The notes beneath the pieces were generated by a model, which was not told the origin of the DNA, made no database searches, and saw only the letters and a program-made list of their open reading frames with translations. 64,000 bases of DNA. Source: Komagataeibacter nataicola (GTDB lineage: Bacteria; Pseudomonadota; Alphaproteobacteria; Acetobacterales; Acetobacteraceae). The stretch spans positions 1 through 64,000 of the forward strand of contig NZ_NIRT01000003.1 in assembly GCF_003207795.1 (NCBI RefSeq). The letters are read 5' to 3'. Positions 17,284 through 25,735 of this stretch are shown piece by piece (positions within the stretch are counted from its first letter, which is position 1; each line of letters begins with the position of its first letter). Position numbers and translations under genes: made by a program.

Positions 17284-17527
17284 GGGGCACTCCGTAACAG
17301 GTGACGTGCCTCTACCCATACGGCGCGGACCGGCCTTGCGGAAGGGGTGCGCCCCTTCCCGGCCCGAAAAAGAACGCAACGCCGCCACGCGCTTCGTGTT
17401 GTGGGGAGCAGGCGGGGCATGCCTTGGCAGGTGGCGGGGTGGGTAACGCCGCGTGCCGCGTCGTGGCATAATGTGGCGGGCGGTTACCCCATCGCCACGA
17501 CCGTTTTACCACAAGGGAGAGCACTTC

Positions 17528-18526
17528 ATGACGCAGGCGCCTGTTAAGGAAACCATCGAGATCAGGGGGCTCAGGCATCCCGTCTCGCGCATTGCGCTGG
17601 GCACATGGGCCATTGGCGGGTGGATGTGGGGCGGCCCGGATGACCGCAATGCCATCGCCACCATCCACGAAGCCCTTGATCTGGGCATAACGCTGGTCGA
17701 TACCGCCCCGGTTTACGGTTTTGGCCATTCGGAGGAGATCGTGGGCCAGGCTCTGGCCGGGCGGCGCGAAAAGGTGGCCATCGCCACCAAGGTGGGCCTG
17801 GACTGGAAGGATGACCACAAGCCTTTCCGTAACTCATCCCCCGCGCGCATCCGCAAGGAAATCGAGGATTCGCTGCGCCGCCTGCGCACCGACTACATCG
17901 ACCTCTATCAGGTGCATTGGCCCGATTCCGCGGTGCCGATGGAAGAGACCGCCCGCACGCTCGAGGCCCTGGTGCGCGAAGGCAAGGTACTGGCGCTGGG
18001 CGTGAGCAATTTCTCCATTGCACAGATGGATGCCTTCCGGGAGTTCGCTCCGCTCTGTGCTGTGCAGCCGCCCTACAACCTGTTCGAGCGCGCGATGGAG
18101 CATGACATCCTGCCCTATGCCCGCCAGCACGACCTGGCCATTCTGGCCTATGGCCCGCTGTGCCGTGGACTGCTTTCAGGCAAGATGACGGCGGAGACGA
18201 AATTCGGCCCCGATGACCTGCGCAGCGCCGACCCCAAATTCCAGCCGCCCCGCTTTGCGCATTACCTGCAGGCCGTGCGCGAACTGCAGGACTTCGCCCG
18301 TGAAAAGCACGGCAAGTCGCTGCTCGCGCTGGCCATACGCTGGGTGCTGGACCAGGGGCCGACCATTGCGCTGTGGGGCGCGCGCCGCCCCGACCAGATC
18401 GCCGCCGTGGCCGATGCGATGGGCTGGCACCTGAGTGCTGATGACCGGCGCGAGATCGATGCGATCCTGACCCGCTGCATCCCCGACCCGGTTGGCCCCG
18501 GCTTCATGGCGCCTCCGGGGGCCTGA
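17528..18526 (+). CDS. aldo/keto reductase (AKR11-like)
   Basis: NADPH-dependent carbonyl reductase, TIM-barrel, 332 residues. The catalytic tetrad is readable: Asp and Tyr in LVDTAPVYGFGHSEEIVG, Lys in AIATKVGLDW and His in YQVHWPDSA. The N-terminal RIALGTWAIGGWMWGGPDD and the C-terminal IALWGARRPDQI closely resemble the Gluconobacter oxydans AKR11 enzymes that reduce short polyol-derived aldehydes, as I recall that sequence. The start has AGGGAGAG upstream. It diverges from the DUF2272 gene and faces a small secreted protein gene, with only a GC hairpin (18544-18564) between. Confidence 0.88.
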   Translation: MTQAPVKETIEIRGLRHPVSRIALGTWAIGGWMWGGPDDRNAIATIHEALDLGITLVDTAPVYGFGHSEEIVGQALAGRREKVAIATKVGLDWKDDHKPFRNSSPARIRKEIEDSLRRLRTDYIDLYQVHWPDSAVPMEETARTLEALVREGKVLALGVSNFSIAQMDAFREFAPLCAVQPPYNLFERAMEHDILPYARQHDLAILAYGPLCRGLLSGKMTAETKFGPDDLRSADPKFQPPRFAHYLQAVRELQDFAREKHGKSLLALAIRWVLDQGPTIALWGARRPDQIAAVADAMGWHLSADDRREIDAILTRCIPDPVGPGFMAPPGA

Positions 18527-18564
18527 CGGGCGCGCGGCCCCGGGCCCTGCGGCTTGCGCAGGGC

Positions 18565-18924
18565 TCAGGGGTCGACCGAGTCGCCCACGTTGCTGTCGTA
18601 ACGGGGTTGCCATACCCCGGCCTCGACCATGCATTCGGAGAAGAAAGTGGTATGTGACGAGCCCACCCATGTCTGGGCGCTGCCGCTGTTTCCGCCGCCC
18701 ATGGCGCCAACGCCAGCCTTGCTCTGGCACCGTTGCGATGCCGAGACGTAGCGGGGGTCTTTCTGGCTTACGGTAGGTACGAAGCCGCTGATATCACCAT
18801 AGGGCGACCTGCCATGCGGATGATGTTCGCGCACGTTGAAGTGGTGCGAGCGGGCCTGTGCGCCCGCGGCCCCGACGGTGCCGAGGCACAGGCAGGCCAG
18901 CAGGATACGGATGCGCGGGAGCAT
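18565..18924 (-). CDS. small secreted protein of unknown function
   Basis: 119 residues with an N-terminal signal (MLPRIRILLACLCLGTVGAAGAQA) and a polar, Gly/Ser/His-rich mature part that contains two cysteines (SQRCQSK, SECMVEAG). A good Shine-Dalgarno (AGAGGAA, nine bases before the ATG) and local codon usage support it. I do not recognise a family. It lies downstream of the Na+/H+ antiporter on the same strand with a 52-base gap, so it may be co-transcribed. Confidence 0.6.
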   Translation of the reverse strand: MLPRIRILLACLCLGTVGAAGAQARSHHFNVREHHPHGRSPYGDISGFVPTVSQKDPRYVSASQRCQSKAGVGAMGGGNSGSAQTWVGSSHTTFFSECMVEAGVWQPRYDSNVGDSVDP

Positions 18925-18976
18925 GGGGCGGTTCCTCTTGTGGTTTCGGTCTGCCTGGAGAATGGAGGCCCTTTTA

Positions 18977-20746
18977 TCAGTCTGTCATGGCGGGTGCCAT
19001 GCATCCCGTTTCAGACAGGGCTGCGCCATCATGGGTGCTGGCATGCGGCAGGCCATCGGGGCGGGGCAGGGATCTGGCCTCGATCTGGAGTTCCTGCTCG
19101 ATGAAATCAAGCTCCTGGTTGATGCTCAGTTCGGTCTCGTCATTAATGAGTTTCTGCACCACCCGCATGTGCAGGCGTTCGCGCATGTGGCGGATGAGGC
19201 GGAACCGCAGCGCAAGCTCGGTCCGCTTTTCGCGGATGGCGGTGGCGCGGATGCTGGCCTCCGCCGCGCGTGAATTGTCCAGCCTGCGCAGTGTATCCTG
19301 ATATTCGTGCAGCAGGCGGCCAATGGCTTCCTGCTTGAGGTCCACGCTTTCCGAGCCCTCGGGCATGGTGTCGAGTTCCTGCTGCGCCAGAATGGCCTGC
19401 TCGGCATGCAGGGCCTCGATGGCGGTCTGCGCCAGTTCGATGCGCATCATGTCCAGTTCGTGCAGGCTGGGGTCGTCCTCATCGGTGCTCATGCCGTGCA
19501 GCAGCGGGGGAATGGCCAGGCTCGCCAGCACCAGCGAGCAGATGATTACGCCCGCCGCCAGCGTTACCAGCAGGTCGCGGCCCGGAAAGCCCGGCCCCGC
19601 CAGCGTTGCCACCGGCAGCGACAGCACGGCCGCCAGCGTAATGGCCCCGCGCGTGCCCGCCACGGTCATGAGCAGCACGTTGCGCGCGGACGGAATGACC
19701 GTGTTGCGGTGGCGCAGATGGGCGAACAGCCGCCGGGCGGAAATGGAAATCCAGATCCACGCAAAGCGGATCAGGCTCATCATGAGCTGGATGCCGACGA
19801 TGGCCAGAATCAGGAACCACGGCGAAATGCCGCCCGCCCGCGCAATGGCGGCGCCCCCGGTCACCAGATCGGGCAGCTGCAGCCCCAGCAGCAGAAAGAT
19901 CACGGCATTGAACGTGAAGTTCACCATGTCCCACACCGTGGTGGCCTTGAGGCGGGTTTCGGTGCGGGCCTCGTTCATCACGCCGGTGAACTTGACCGTC
20001 ATGCCGCCCGCCACGGCGGCGAGAATGCCCGAGCACTGCACCGCATCGGCCAGCAGGTAGATGCCAAAGGGCAGCATCATGGCCAGGGTGATGTGGGTGG
20101 GCGGGTCGTCATAGCCGCGCACCAGCAGCATGTGCTCCGCCCGGCACGCGGCCCACGCCACGACAATGCCGATCACGATGCCGCCCGCCGCCATGAAGAT
20201 GAAGCTGCCCAGCGCCTGCTGGAACGAGAACAGCCCCGTCATGGCCGCCGCCACCGCGAACTTGAAGCATACCAGCCCCGAGGCATCGTTGAGCAGCGCC
20301 TCGCCATGCAGGATGTGCACCACGCGCGCGGGCGCGCGACCGCCCTCGATCATGCTGCCCACCGAGACCGCATCGGTGGGGGACATGACGGCGGCGAGCG
20401 CGAAGGCCGCGGGCAGCATGATGGGCGGAATGAGCCAGTGGATGAAGTAGCCGCAGGCCAGCGTGGTGAACACCACCAGGCCGAGCGCCATCATGACGAT
20501 GATGTTGCGCAGTTCGCCAAACTCGCGCATCGGCATGCGGTAGGCATCGGCATAGAGCAGCGGCGGAATGAACAGCAGCAGGAACATGTCGGGGTCGAAG
20601 CCGATATTCAGCCCCGCCAGCGCCGCGATGGCCCCCACCGCGATCTGGATCAGTGGCAGAGGCACGGGAATGCGCCCCACGCGCGAAATCAGGCTGCTGA
20701 TCCCGGTAACGGTCAGTAATGCAAGGGTGATGAAAACGGCATGCAT
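18977..20746 (-). CDS. CPA1-family Na+/H+ antiporter
   Basis: 589-residue inner-membrane cation/proton exchanger. About twelve hydrophobic segments occupy residues 1-410. The ion-site motifs LAAVMSPTDAVSVGSM and HILHGEALLNDASGLV are present, as is the conserved AGTRGAITLAAVLSLP. A roughly 170-residue cytoplasmic tail is helical and charged (MRIELAQTAIEALHAEQAILAQQELD...), similar to other NhaP/YjcE-type proteins. Role: pH and Na+ homeostasis, plausible for an acid producer. It diverges from cbpA over an AT-rich promoter region. Confidence 0.9.
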   Translation of the reverse strand: MHAVFITLALLTVTGISSLISRVGRIPVPLPLIQIAVGAIAALAGLNIGFDPDMFLLLFIPPLLYADAYRMPMREFGELRNIIVMMALGLVVFTTLACGYFIHWLIPPIMLPAAFALAAVMSPTDAVSVGSMIEGGRAPARVVHILHGEALLNDASGLVCFKFAVAAAMTGLFSFQQALGSFIFMAAGGIVIGIVVAWAACRAEHMLLVRGYDDPPTHITLAMMLPFGIYLLADAVQCSGILAAVAGGMTVKFTGVMNEARTETRLKATTVWDMVNFTFNAVIFLLLGLQLPDLVTGGAAIARAGGISPWFLILAIVGIQLMMSLIRFAWIWISISARRLFAHLRHRNTVIPSARNVLLMTVAGTRGAITLAAVLSLPVATLAGPGFPGRDLLVTLAAGVIICSLVLASLAIPPLLHGMSTDEDDPSLHELDMMRIELAQTAIEALHAEQAILAQQELDTMPEGSESVDLKQEAIGRLLHEYQDTLRRLDNSRAAEASIRATAIREKRTELALRFRLIRHMRERLHMRVVQKLINDETELSINQELDFIEQELQIEARSLPRPDGLPHASTHDGAALSETGCMAPAMTD

Positions 20747-21025
20747 CTGGCGTGGTCTTTTTTATAGTTCTATTGCATTGCGGAAATACTTCATTTTTGC
20801 ATGAATTAAAAATACAAAAGATGTTATTTTGAAGTTCCTGTTGTGTTATTTTCTTCTGCCAGCCATGCGTGGATCGAAGATTTCCTCACCCTTCATTGAC
20901 CCCGCTCTCCCCACTTCCCATTATTGAAGCATGAAGGGCCGCAAGGCTGTATTGATGGTGTTCAGGGGGTACGGGCGTGGCGCATGGCCGGGCTGGCCCA
21001 TTCCTGACGGAGGGATGATTTTTAA

Positions 21026-21955
21026 GTGAGCAAGGATCCATACGAAGTACTTGGCCTGACGCGCTCGGCCAGCCAGGATGATATCCGCAAGGCTTACCGC
21101 AAGCTGGCCAAGAAGTACCACCCCGACCTCAACCCCGGCGACAAGGTGGCCGAGGAACATTTCAAGGCCGTGGGCGCAGCCAACGCCCTGCTGTCCGATG
21201 AGGCGCAGCGCGCGCGCTACGACCGGGGCGAAATCGATGCGGCCGGGCAGGAAAAAGGCTTCGGCTTTGGCGGTGGTGGTGGCGGCTACCGTGACCATGC
21301 CGAAGGGCCGCAGGGCTTCCATTACGGTGGTGGCCAGTTCTCGGAAGATGACCTTGGCGACATCTTCGGTATGTTTGGCGGTGGTGGCGGTGGCTTCCGC
21401 CGCAGGCCGCAGGGGCCGATGAAGGGGGCGGACCGGCAGTACGCGCTGACCGTAAGCTTTCTTGATTCCGTCAATGGCGGCACCACGCGCATCACGCTGC
21501 CCGGTGGCGCCCAGACCGATGTGAAGATCCCCCCCGGCACGACCGACGGGCAGGTCATGCGCCTGCGCGGCAAGGGGGATCCGGGGCATCAGGGCGGGCC
21601 TGCGGGCGATGCGCTGATTACCATCACCGTGGCCCCCGACAGCACCTACACGCGTGATGGCAACGACATCCGCATGTCGCTGCCGGTGGACCTGAAAACG
21701 GCGGTGCTGGGCGGCAGCATCACCATCCCCACGCCTGCCGGGTCGGTGAAGATGAACGTGCCCGCCCATTCCGACAGTGGCAGCGTGCTGCGCCTGCGCG
21801 GGCGCGGGGTCAAGGCGCATGGCAAGACCGAGGCGGGCAACCTGTATGTCAAGCTGGTCGTGACACTGGGCAAGGTTGACCCGGCGCTGGAGGAATTCCT
21901 GCGCAATGGCACGGCGGATGAGAAGGCGGAGCCTGCGGAGGGCAAGAAAGCATGA
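21026..21955 (+). CDS. cbpA: curved-DNA-binding-type J-domain chaperone
   Basis: DnaK co-chaperone. The J domain is at residues 1-65 ([37 protein letters not shown] present), then a Gly/Phe-rich linker (about 85-130), then the DnaJ C-terminal beta domains (about 140-290) with no zinc-finger cysteines. That is the CbpA rather than the DnaJ layout. Start codon is GTG, with GGAGGG eleven bases upstream and no other plausible start. It overlaps cbpM by four bases (ATGA), so the regulator is translationally coupled to it. Confidence 0.92.
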   Translation: MSKDPYEVLGLTRSASQDDIRKAYRKLAKKYHPDLNPGDKVAEEHFKAVGAANALLSDEAQRARYDRGEIDAAGQEKGFGFGGGGGGYRDHAEGPQGFHYGGGQFSEDDLGDIFGMFGGGGGGFRRRPQGPMKGADRQYALTVSFLDSVNGGTTRITLPGGAQTDVKIPPGTTDGQVMRLRGKGDPGHQGGPAGDALITITVAPDSTYTRDGNDIRMSLPVDLKTAVLGGSITIPTPAGSVKMNVPAHSDSGSVLRLRGRGVKAHGKTEAGNLYVKLVVTLGKVDPALEEFLRNGTADEKAEPAEGKKA

Positions 21956-22281
21956 TTACGATCGAGACCCTGTGCCTGCGCATTGGCAATGTGCCCGAGC
22001 GCGACGTGCAGGCATGGATCGACAGTGACTGGCTGCGGCCCGAGGGCGCGCCGGGGCATTACCTGTTTCGTGAAATCGATGAGGCGCGGGCCCGGCTGAT
22101 CGTCGAACTGCGCAATGATATGGGCATCAATGACGAAGGCATGCCGGTGGTGCTGTCTCTGCTCGACCAGCTTTATGCCGCCCGCCGCCAGATGCTGCGC
22201 CTGCGCGAGGCGATCAGCATCCCGCGCGAGAACGAACTGCGCAGCAGGCTGCGTGGCCTGCTCACCAGCGCGCAGGACTGA
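21952..22281 (+). CDS. cbpM: chaperone modulator CbpM
   Basis: 109-residue MerR-like helical protein that in Escherichia coli binds the J domain of CbpA and blocks its co-chaperone and DNA-binding activity. The N-terminus [26 protein letters not shown] and the central [35 protein letters not shown] are typical. It overlaps the cbpA stop by four bases, and a strong terminator follows directly, closing the two-gene operon. Confidence 0.9.
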   Translation: MITIETLCLRIGNVPERDVQAWIDSDWLRPEGAPGHYLFREIDEARARLIVELRNDMGINDEGMPVVLSLLDQLYAARRQMLRLREAISIPRENELRSRLRGLLTSAQD

Positions 22282-22291
22282 CACGCCCCGA

Positions 22292-22323
22292 CCCCGTAGC
22301 CGCATCCGGCCACGGGGGTTTTT
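22292..22323 (+). terminator. terminator of cbpA-cbpM
   Basis: CCCCGT (22292-22297) pairs with ACGGGG (22312-22317) and GCCG with CGGC inside, giving a ten-pair hairpin with CATC at its tip, followed by GTTTTTC. Confidence 0.88.
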
Positions 22324-22329
22324 CATGGT

Positions 22330-22737
22330 TCAGTCCGCGCGGCTGAGCGGCAGGTCCAGCTTCTGGCCCGGCTTGGCGCCCTGCATCTGCAGGTCGGCGG
22401 CATTGGGCGAGGTCAGGCGGAAGACGGTGCGCGGGTCATCATTGACCGAGCGCAGCGAGGTGTCATCCTGCACCTTCAGCTCGATGGTGCGGCCGGTCAG
22501 CCCCGTGATCTTGCCCAGCGAATCCGGCAGTTTCAGGTAAAGCCGCGCCGCAGGCCCCAGCGCCTTGTTGGCGGTGATGGTGACGGGCTGGAGGCCAAGC
22601 GCCGTCCACTCGCCCGTATAGGCGCCGGGGCCATAGGGGGGGGTGGGGTCGGGCTGGTCGGCGCGCGCCACGCCAGCACCCGCGATCATGCCGGTCAGGC
22701 CCAGGGCTGCGATCGCCATGTGGAGGGGTTTCATCAT
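22330..22737 (-). CDS. small secreted protein of unknown function
   Basis: 135 residues: signal peptide MKPLHMAIAALGLTGMIAGAGVARA, then a mature domain with WTALGLQPVTITANKALGPAARLYLKLPD and TIELKVQDDTSLRSVNDDPRTVF. No cysteines and no recognised family; the composition suggests a small beta-rich periplasmic protein. The start is set by AGGA seven bases before the tandem ATGs at 22737/22734. It converges on cbpM and diverges from budA. Confidence 0.65.
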   Translation of the reverse strand: MMKPLHMAIAALGLTGMIAGAGVARADQPDPTPPYGPGAYTGEWTALGLQPVTITANKALGPAARLYLKLPDSLGKITGLTGRTIELKVQDDTSLRSVNDDPRTVFRLTSPNAADLQMQGAKPGQKLDLPLSRAD

Positions 22738-22831
22738 CGGGTAATCCTGCATGTTCATTGACCGTTCACAATGCAGGCGGGGCGCGGGCAGGGCAAGCCG
22801 CAAGCCCCGTGTAGCCGCCCTGCGGTCCACG

Positions 22832-22878
22832 CCAATCCATATATTTTGAATATGGAAATAGCCTTGAATATATATTGG
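22832..22878. promoter_or_regulatory. AT-rich dyad region upstream of budA
   Basis: TCCATAT (22836-22842) and ATATGGA (22850-22856) form a 7-bp dyad. CCAAT (22832-22836) and ATTGG (22874-22878) form an outer one. TTGAATAT occurs twice, once overlapping the inner dyad and once 17 bases further on. In this GC-rich genome such a patch between divergent genes is a good candidate for the acetoin promoter and its operator. Confidence 0.4.
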
Positions 22879-22981
22879 ACGTACTGACCAGCCTGCCGCA
22901 CCATCATCGTGCCATCTACACATGATCGGGAAGCAGGCCGTGCCACGCTGTGCCGCCGCCCCGTTGCAGGAGACCCAGGTC

Positions 22982-23767
22982 TTGAAGCTGAAATGCTACT
23001 CGGTAGGCGATATCGATACCCGCTCCAGCGCCGCTGACGCGACGGGCGTGCGTCCGCGCATGAACCGCCTGTACCAGACCTCCACCATGGCCGCGCTGCT
23101 CGATGCCGTCTATGATGGGGAAACCACGCTTGACGAACTGCTGCTGCACGGCAATTTCGGCCTTGGCACGTTCAACGCGCTCGATGGCGAGATGATCGTC
23201 AATGACAGTGTCATCCATCAGTTCCGCGCCGACGGTCAGGCCGGTCGCGTGCCGGGCGACCTCAAGACCCCGTTCGCCTGCGTCACCTTCTTCAACCCGG
23301 AGAAGGAGTACATGATCGACACCGCGCAGGACAAGGAAGGCTTCGAGGCGATTGTCGACCGTCTGGTCAACAACCCCAACCTGTTCGCCGCCGTGCGCTT
23401 TACCGGCCTGTTCGAGCGTGTCGAGACCCGCACCGTGTTCTGCCAGTGCCACCCGTACCCGCCCATGCTCGAGGTGGTCAGCCGCCAGCCGACCATGCAG
23501 CTTGGCGCCGCCACCGGCACCATGCTCGGCTTCCGCACGCCGGGCTACATGCAGGGCGTGAACGTGGCGGGCTATCACCTCCACTTCCTGACGGAAGACG
23601 GGCGCCGTGGCGGCCACCTGACCGATTACGCCGTGCTCAAGGGCAGGCTCGAGGTGGGCATCATCTCCGATGTCGAGATCCAGCTGCCCCGTACCGAGCA
23701 GTTCGCGAAGGCCAACCTTTCACCCGAGAACATTCACGAGGCCATTCGCGTGGCCGAGGGCGGTTGA
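22982..23767 (+). CDS. budA: alpha-acetolactate decarboxylase
   Basis: Converts (S)-2-acetolactate to acetoin. Zinc ligands are visible in VAGYHLHFLTEDGRRGGHLTDY; other blocks are LYQTSTMAALLDAVYDGETT, GNFGLGTFNALDGEMIV and TPFACVTFF. With the TTG start at 22982 the protein begins MKLKCYSVGD and has 261 residues, near the usual 240-260. AGGAGA eight bases before that TTG decides the start over the ATG at 22922. It is followed after 75 bases by budB on the same strand, the next-upstream enzyme of the acetoin branch. Confidence 0.93.
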   Translation: MKLKCYSVGDIDTRSSAADATGVRPRMNRLYQTSTMAALLDAVYDGETTLDELLLHGNFGLGTFNALDGEMIVNDSVIHQFRADGQAGRVPGDLKTPFACVTFFNPEKEYMIDTAQDKEGFEAIVDRLVNNPNLFAAVRFTGLFERVETRTVFCQCHPYPPMLEVVSRQPTMQLGAATGTMLGFRTPGYMQGVNVAGYHLHFLTEDGRRGGHLTDYAVLKGRLEVGIISDVEIQLPRTEQFAKANLSPENIHEAIRVAEGG

Positions 23768-23842
23768 GGGGTTAACCCTCCCGCTCCTTCCCTGCCCGGC
23801 AGCCCAGGCTGCGGCACATAATCTTTCAGGATAGCTGAAACA

Positions 23843-25534
23843 ATGACTGACAGGACCAAATCGGCCGCGCCTGAGTGCGGGGCGGACATGATCGTGCGCA
23901 ACCTCGTGGCGCACGGCACGACCCACGTATTCGGCATTCCCGGCGCCAAGGTGGACCGCCTGTTCGACGCGCTGGTCGACAGCCCGATCGAGACGGTGGT
24001 GACCCGCCATGAGCAGAATGCCGCCTTCATTGCCGGTGGCATTGGCCGCCTGACCGGCAAGGCGGGCGTTGCCATCGCAACATCCGGCCCTGGCGCCTCG
24101 AACTTCGTGACCGGTCTCGCCACCGCCAACTCCGAAGGTGACCCGGTGCTGGCCATTGGTGGCGCGGTGAAGCTGGCCGACCGCCTGAAGCTGACCCACC
24201 AGAGCATGGACACGGTGGCCCTGTTTCAGCCCATTACCAAATACAGCGCGGAAATCACGTCGCCTGCCGCCGTATCCGAATCCATCGCCAATGCGCTGCG
24301 CTTTGCCGAGAGCGGTCGCCCCGGCGCCGCCTTTGTCAGCACGCCGATGGATATCCTGTCCATGCCGGCGGAAGGCAAGGTGCTGGCCGGGCGCGAACTG
24401 CCCAGGAATGGTGCGGCTCCGGTCGAGGCCATCAACGAGGCGCTGGGCCTGATCCGCAAGGCGCAGCGCCCGGTCATCCTGCTCGGCCTGCTGGCCAGCC
24501 GCCCTGACGTGTCTGATGCGGTGCGGGCGCTGGTGGCGACCACGGGCGTGCCGGTCATTGGCACCTACCAGGCCGCCGGTGCGGTATCGCAGGAACTGTC
24601 CGACCGCTTTGGCGGCCGCGTGGGCCTGTTCCGCAACCAGCCGGGCGACCAGCTGCTGCATGAGGCCGATCTCGTAATTTCGGTTGGCTATAACCCGATT
24701 GAATATGATCCGTGGTTGTGGAATGTCGATAACGGCCGCAAGATCGTGCATGTCGATGTGGTCGCCGCCGAGCTCGACACGCATTACGACCCGGCGGTGG
24801 AACTGGTGGGCGATATCGCGGCCTCCATCCGCGCGCTGGCGGCGCAGGCGGGCAAGCTTGCGCGCGCGCCGCAGCTTGAAGAGATCCTGAGCCAGTATCA
24901 CGCCACCCGCCTTGCCGCCCTGTCGGGGGCGCGCAGCACCTCGAACACCGCCGTTCACCCGCTGCAGATCGTGCGTGAACTCGAGCAGTTCGTAACGCCT
25001 GACGTGACGATGTGCCTCGACATGGGCACCTTCCACATCTGGCTGGCGCGTTACCTCCTGTCCTTCCGCGCGCGCCAGATGCTGATCAGCAACGGCCAGC
25101 AGACCATGGGCGTGGGTCTGCCGTGGGGCATTGCCGCAAGCCTGGTCAACCCGGGGCAGAAGGTCATCTCGATCTCGGGCGATGGCGGGTTCATGATGTC
25201 GTGCATGGAACTGGAAACGGCGGTGCGGCTGAAGTGCAACCTCATCCACATGGTCTGGGTTGATCAGGCCTACAACATGGTCGAGATGCAGGAGAAGAAG
25301 AAATACGGTCGCGGCTCGGGCGTGGATTTCGGGCCGATCGACTTCGCCATGTTCGCCCGCTCGTGTGGCGCGCACGGCATTGCCGTCCATTCCGCCGATG
25401 GCGTGGCGGGCGCCCTGCGCGAGGCCATGGATATTGAAGGCCCGGTCGTGATTTCGGTGCCGGTCGACTACTCGCAGAACCATCTGCTCATGAAGCCACT
25501 GGCAACACTGGGCGAGACCTCGGCTGCGGCGTAA
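23843..25534 (+). CDS. budB: catabolic acetolactate synthase
   Basis: ThDP enzyme joining two pyruvates to acetolactate, 563 residues. N-terminal Glu in VVTRHEQNAAFIAGGIGRLTGK, GPGASNFVTGLATANSEGDP, and the ThDP/Mg motif ISGDGGFMMSCMELETAVRLKCNLIHMVWVDQAYNM are evident. No separate small regulatory subunit gene is nearby, and the budA neighbour marks the fermentative (AlsS/BudB) type rather than the anabolic IlvB. A terminator hairpin follows, so budA-budB look like one transcription unit. Confidence 0.93.
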   Translation: MTDRTKSAAPECGADMIVRNLVAHGTTHVFGIPGAKVDRLFDALVDSPIETVVTRHEQNAAFIAGGIGRLTGKAGVAIATSGPGASNFVTGLATANSEGDPVLAIGGAVKLADRLKLTHQSMDTVALFQPITKYSAEITSPAAVSESIANALRFAESGRPGAAFVSTPMDILSMPAEGKVLAGRELPRNGAAPVEAINEALGLIRKAQRPVILLGLLASRPDVSDAVRALVATTGVPVIGTYQAAGAVSQELSDRFGGRVGLFRNQPGDQLLHEADLVISVGYNPIEYDPWLWNVDNGRKIVHVDVVAAELDTHYDPAVELVGDIAASIRALAAQAGKLARAPQLEEILSQYHATRLAALSGARSTSNTAVHPLQIVRELEQFVTPDVTMCLDMGTFHIWLARYLLSFRARQMLISNGQQTMGVGLPWGIAASLVNPGQKVISISGDGGFMMSCMELETAVRLKCNLIHMVWVDQAYNMVEMQEKKKYGRGSGVDFGPIDFAMFARSCGAHGIAVHSADGVAGALREAMDIEGPVVISVPVDYSQNHLLMKPLATLGETSAAA

Positions 25535-25560
25535 AACCTGGCCCGGCGTATTTGAAAACC

Positions 25561-25600
25561 GGCCCGCCACGCCCTGACCGGCGGGCGGGCCGTTCTGTTT
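25561..25600 (+). terminator. terminator of budA-budB
   Basis: GGCCCGCC (25561-25568) pairs perfectly with GGCGGGCC (25584-25591) around a 15-base loop, with TTCTGTTT following. Confidence 0.75.
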
Positions 25601-25735
25601 GGGCATGCGACCTCAGCATTTTATGCGCACGTCGTCCGATGCGGAACATGCCAGACTATGCAACATCATTTTACGAATGCCCCCAGGCCGGTACTGGCGC
25701 AGGAGCATGCGGGAATGACACCGAAGGACAATAAA

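Noticed and set aside
18544-18564. Hairpin between the aldo-keto reductase and small secreted protein genes as a terminator
   Set aside because: The 7-bp GC stem is clear but no T-run follows on either strand, so it was not called.
20880-20930. Heat-shock (sigma-32) promoter for cbpA
   Set aside because: CCCCACTT-like sequence occurs upstream, but no CTTGAA-type -35 at the right distance could be identified.
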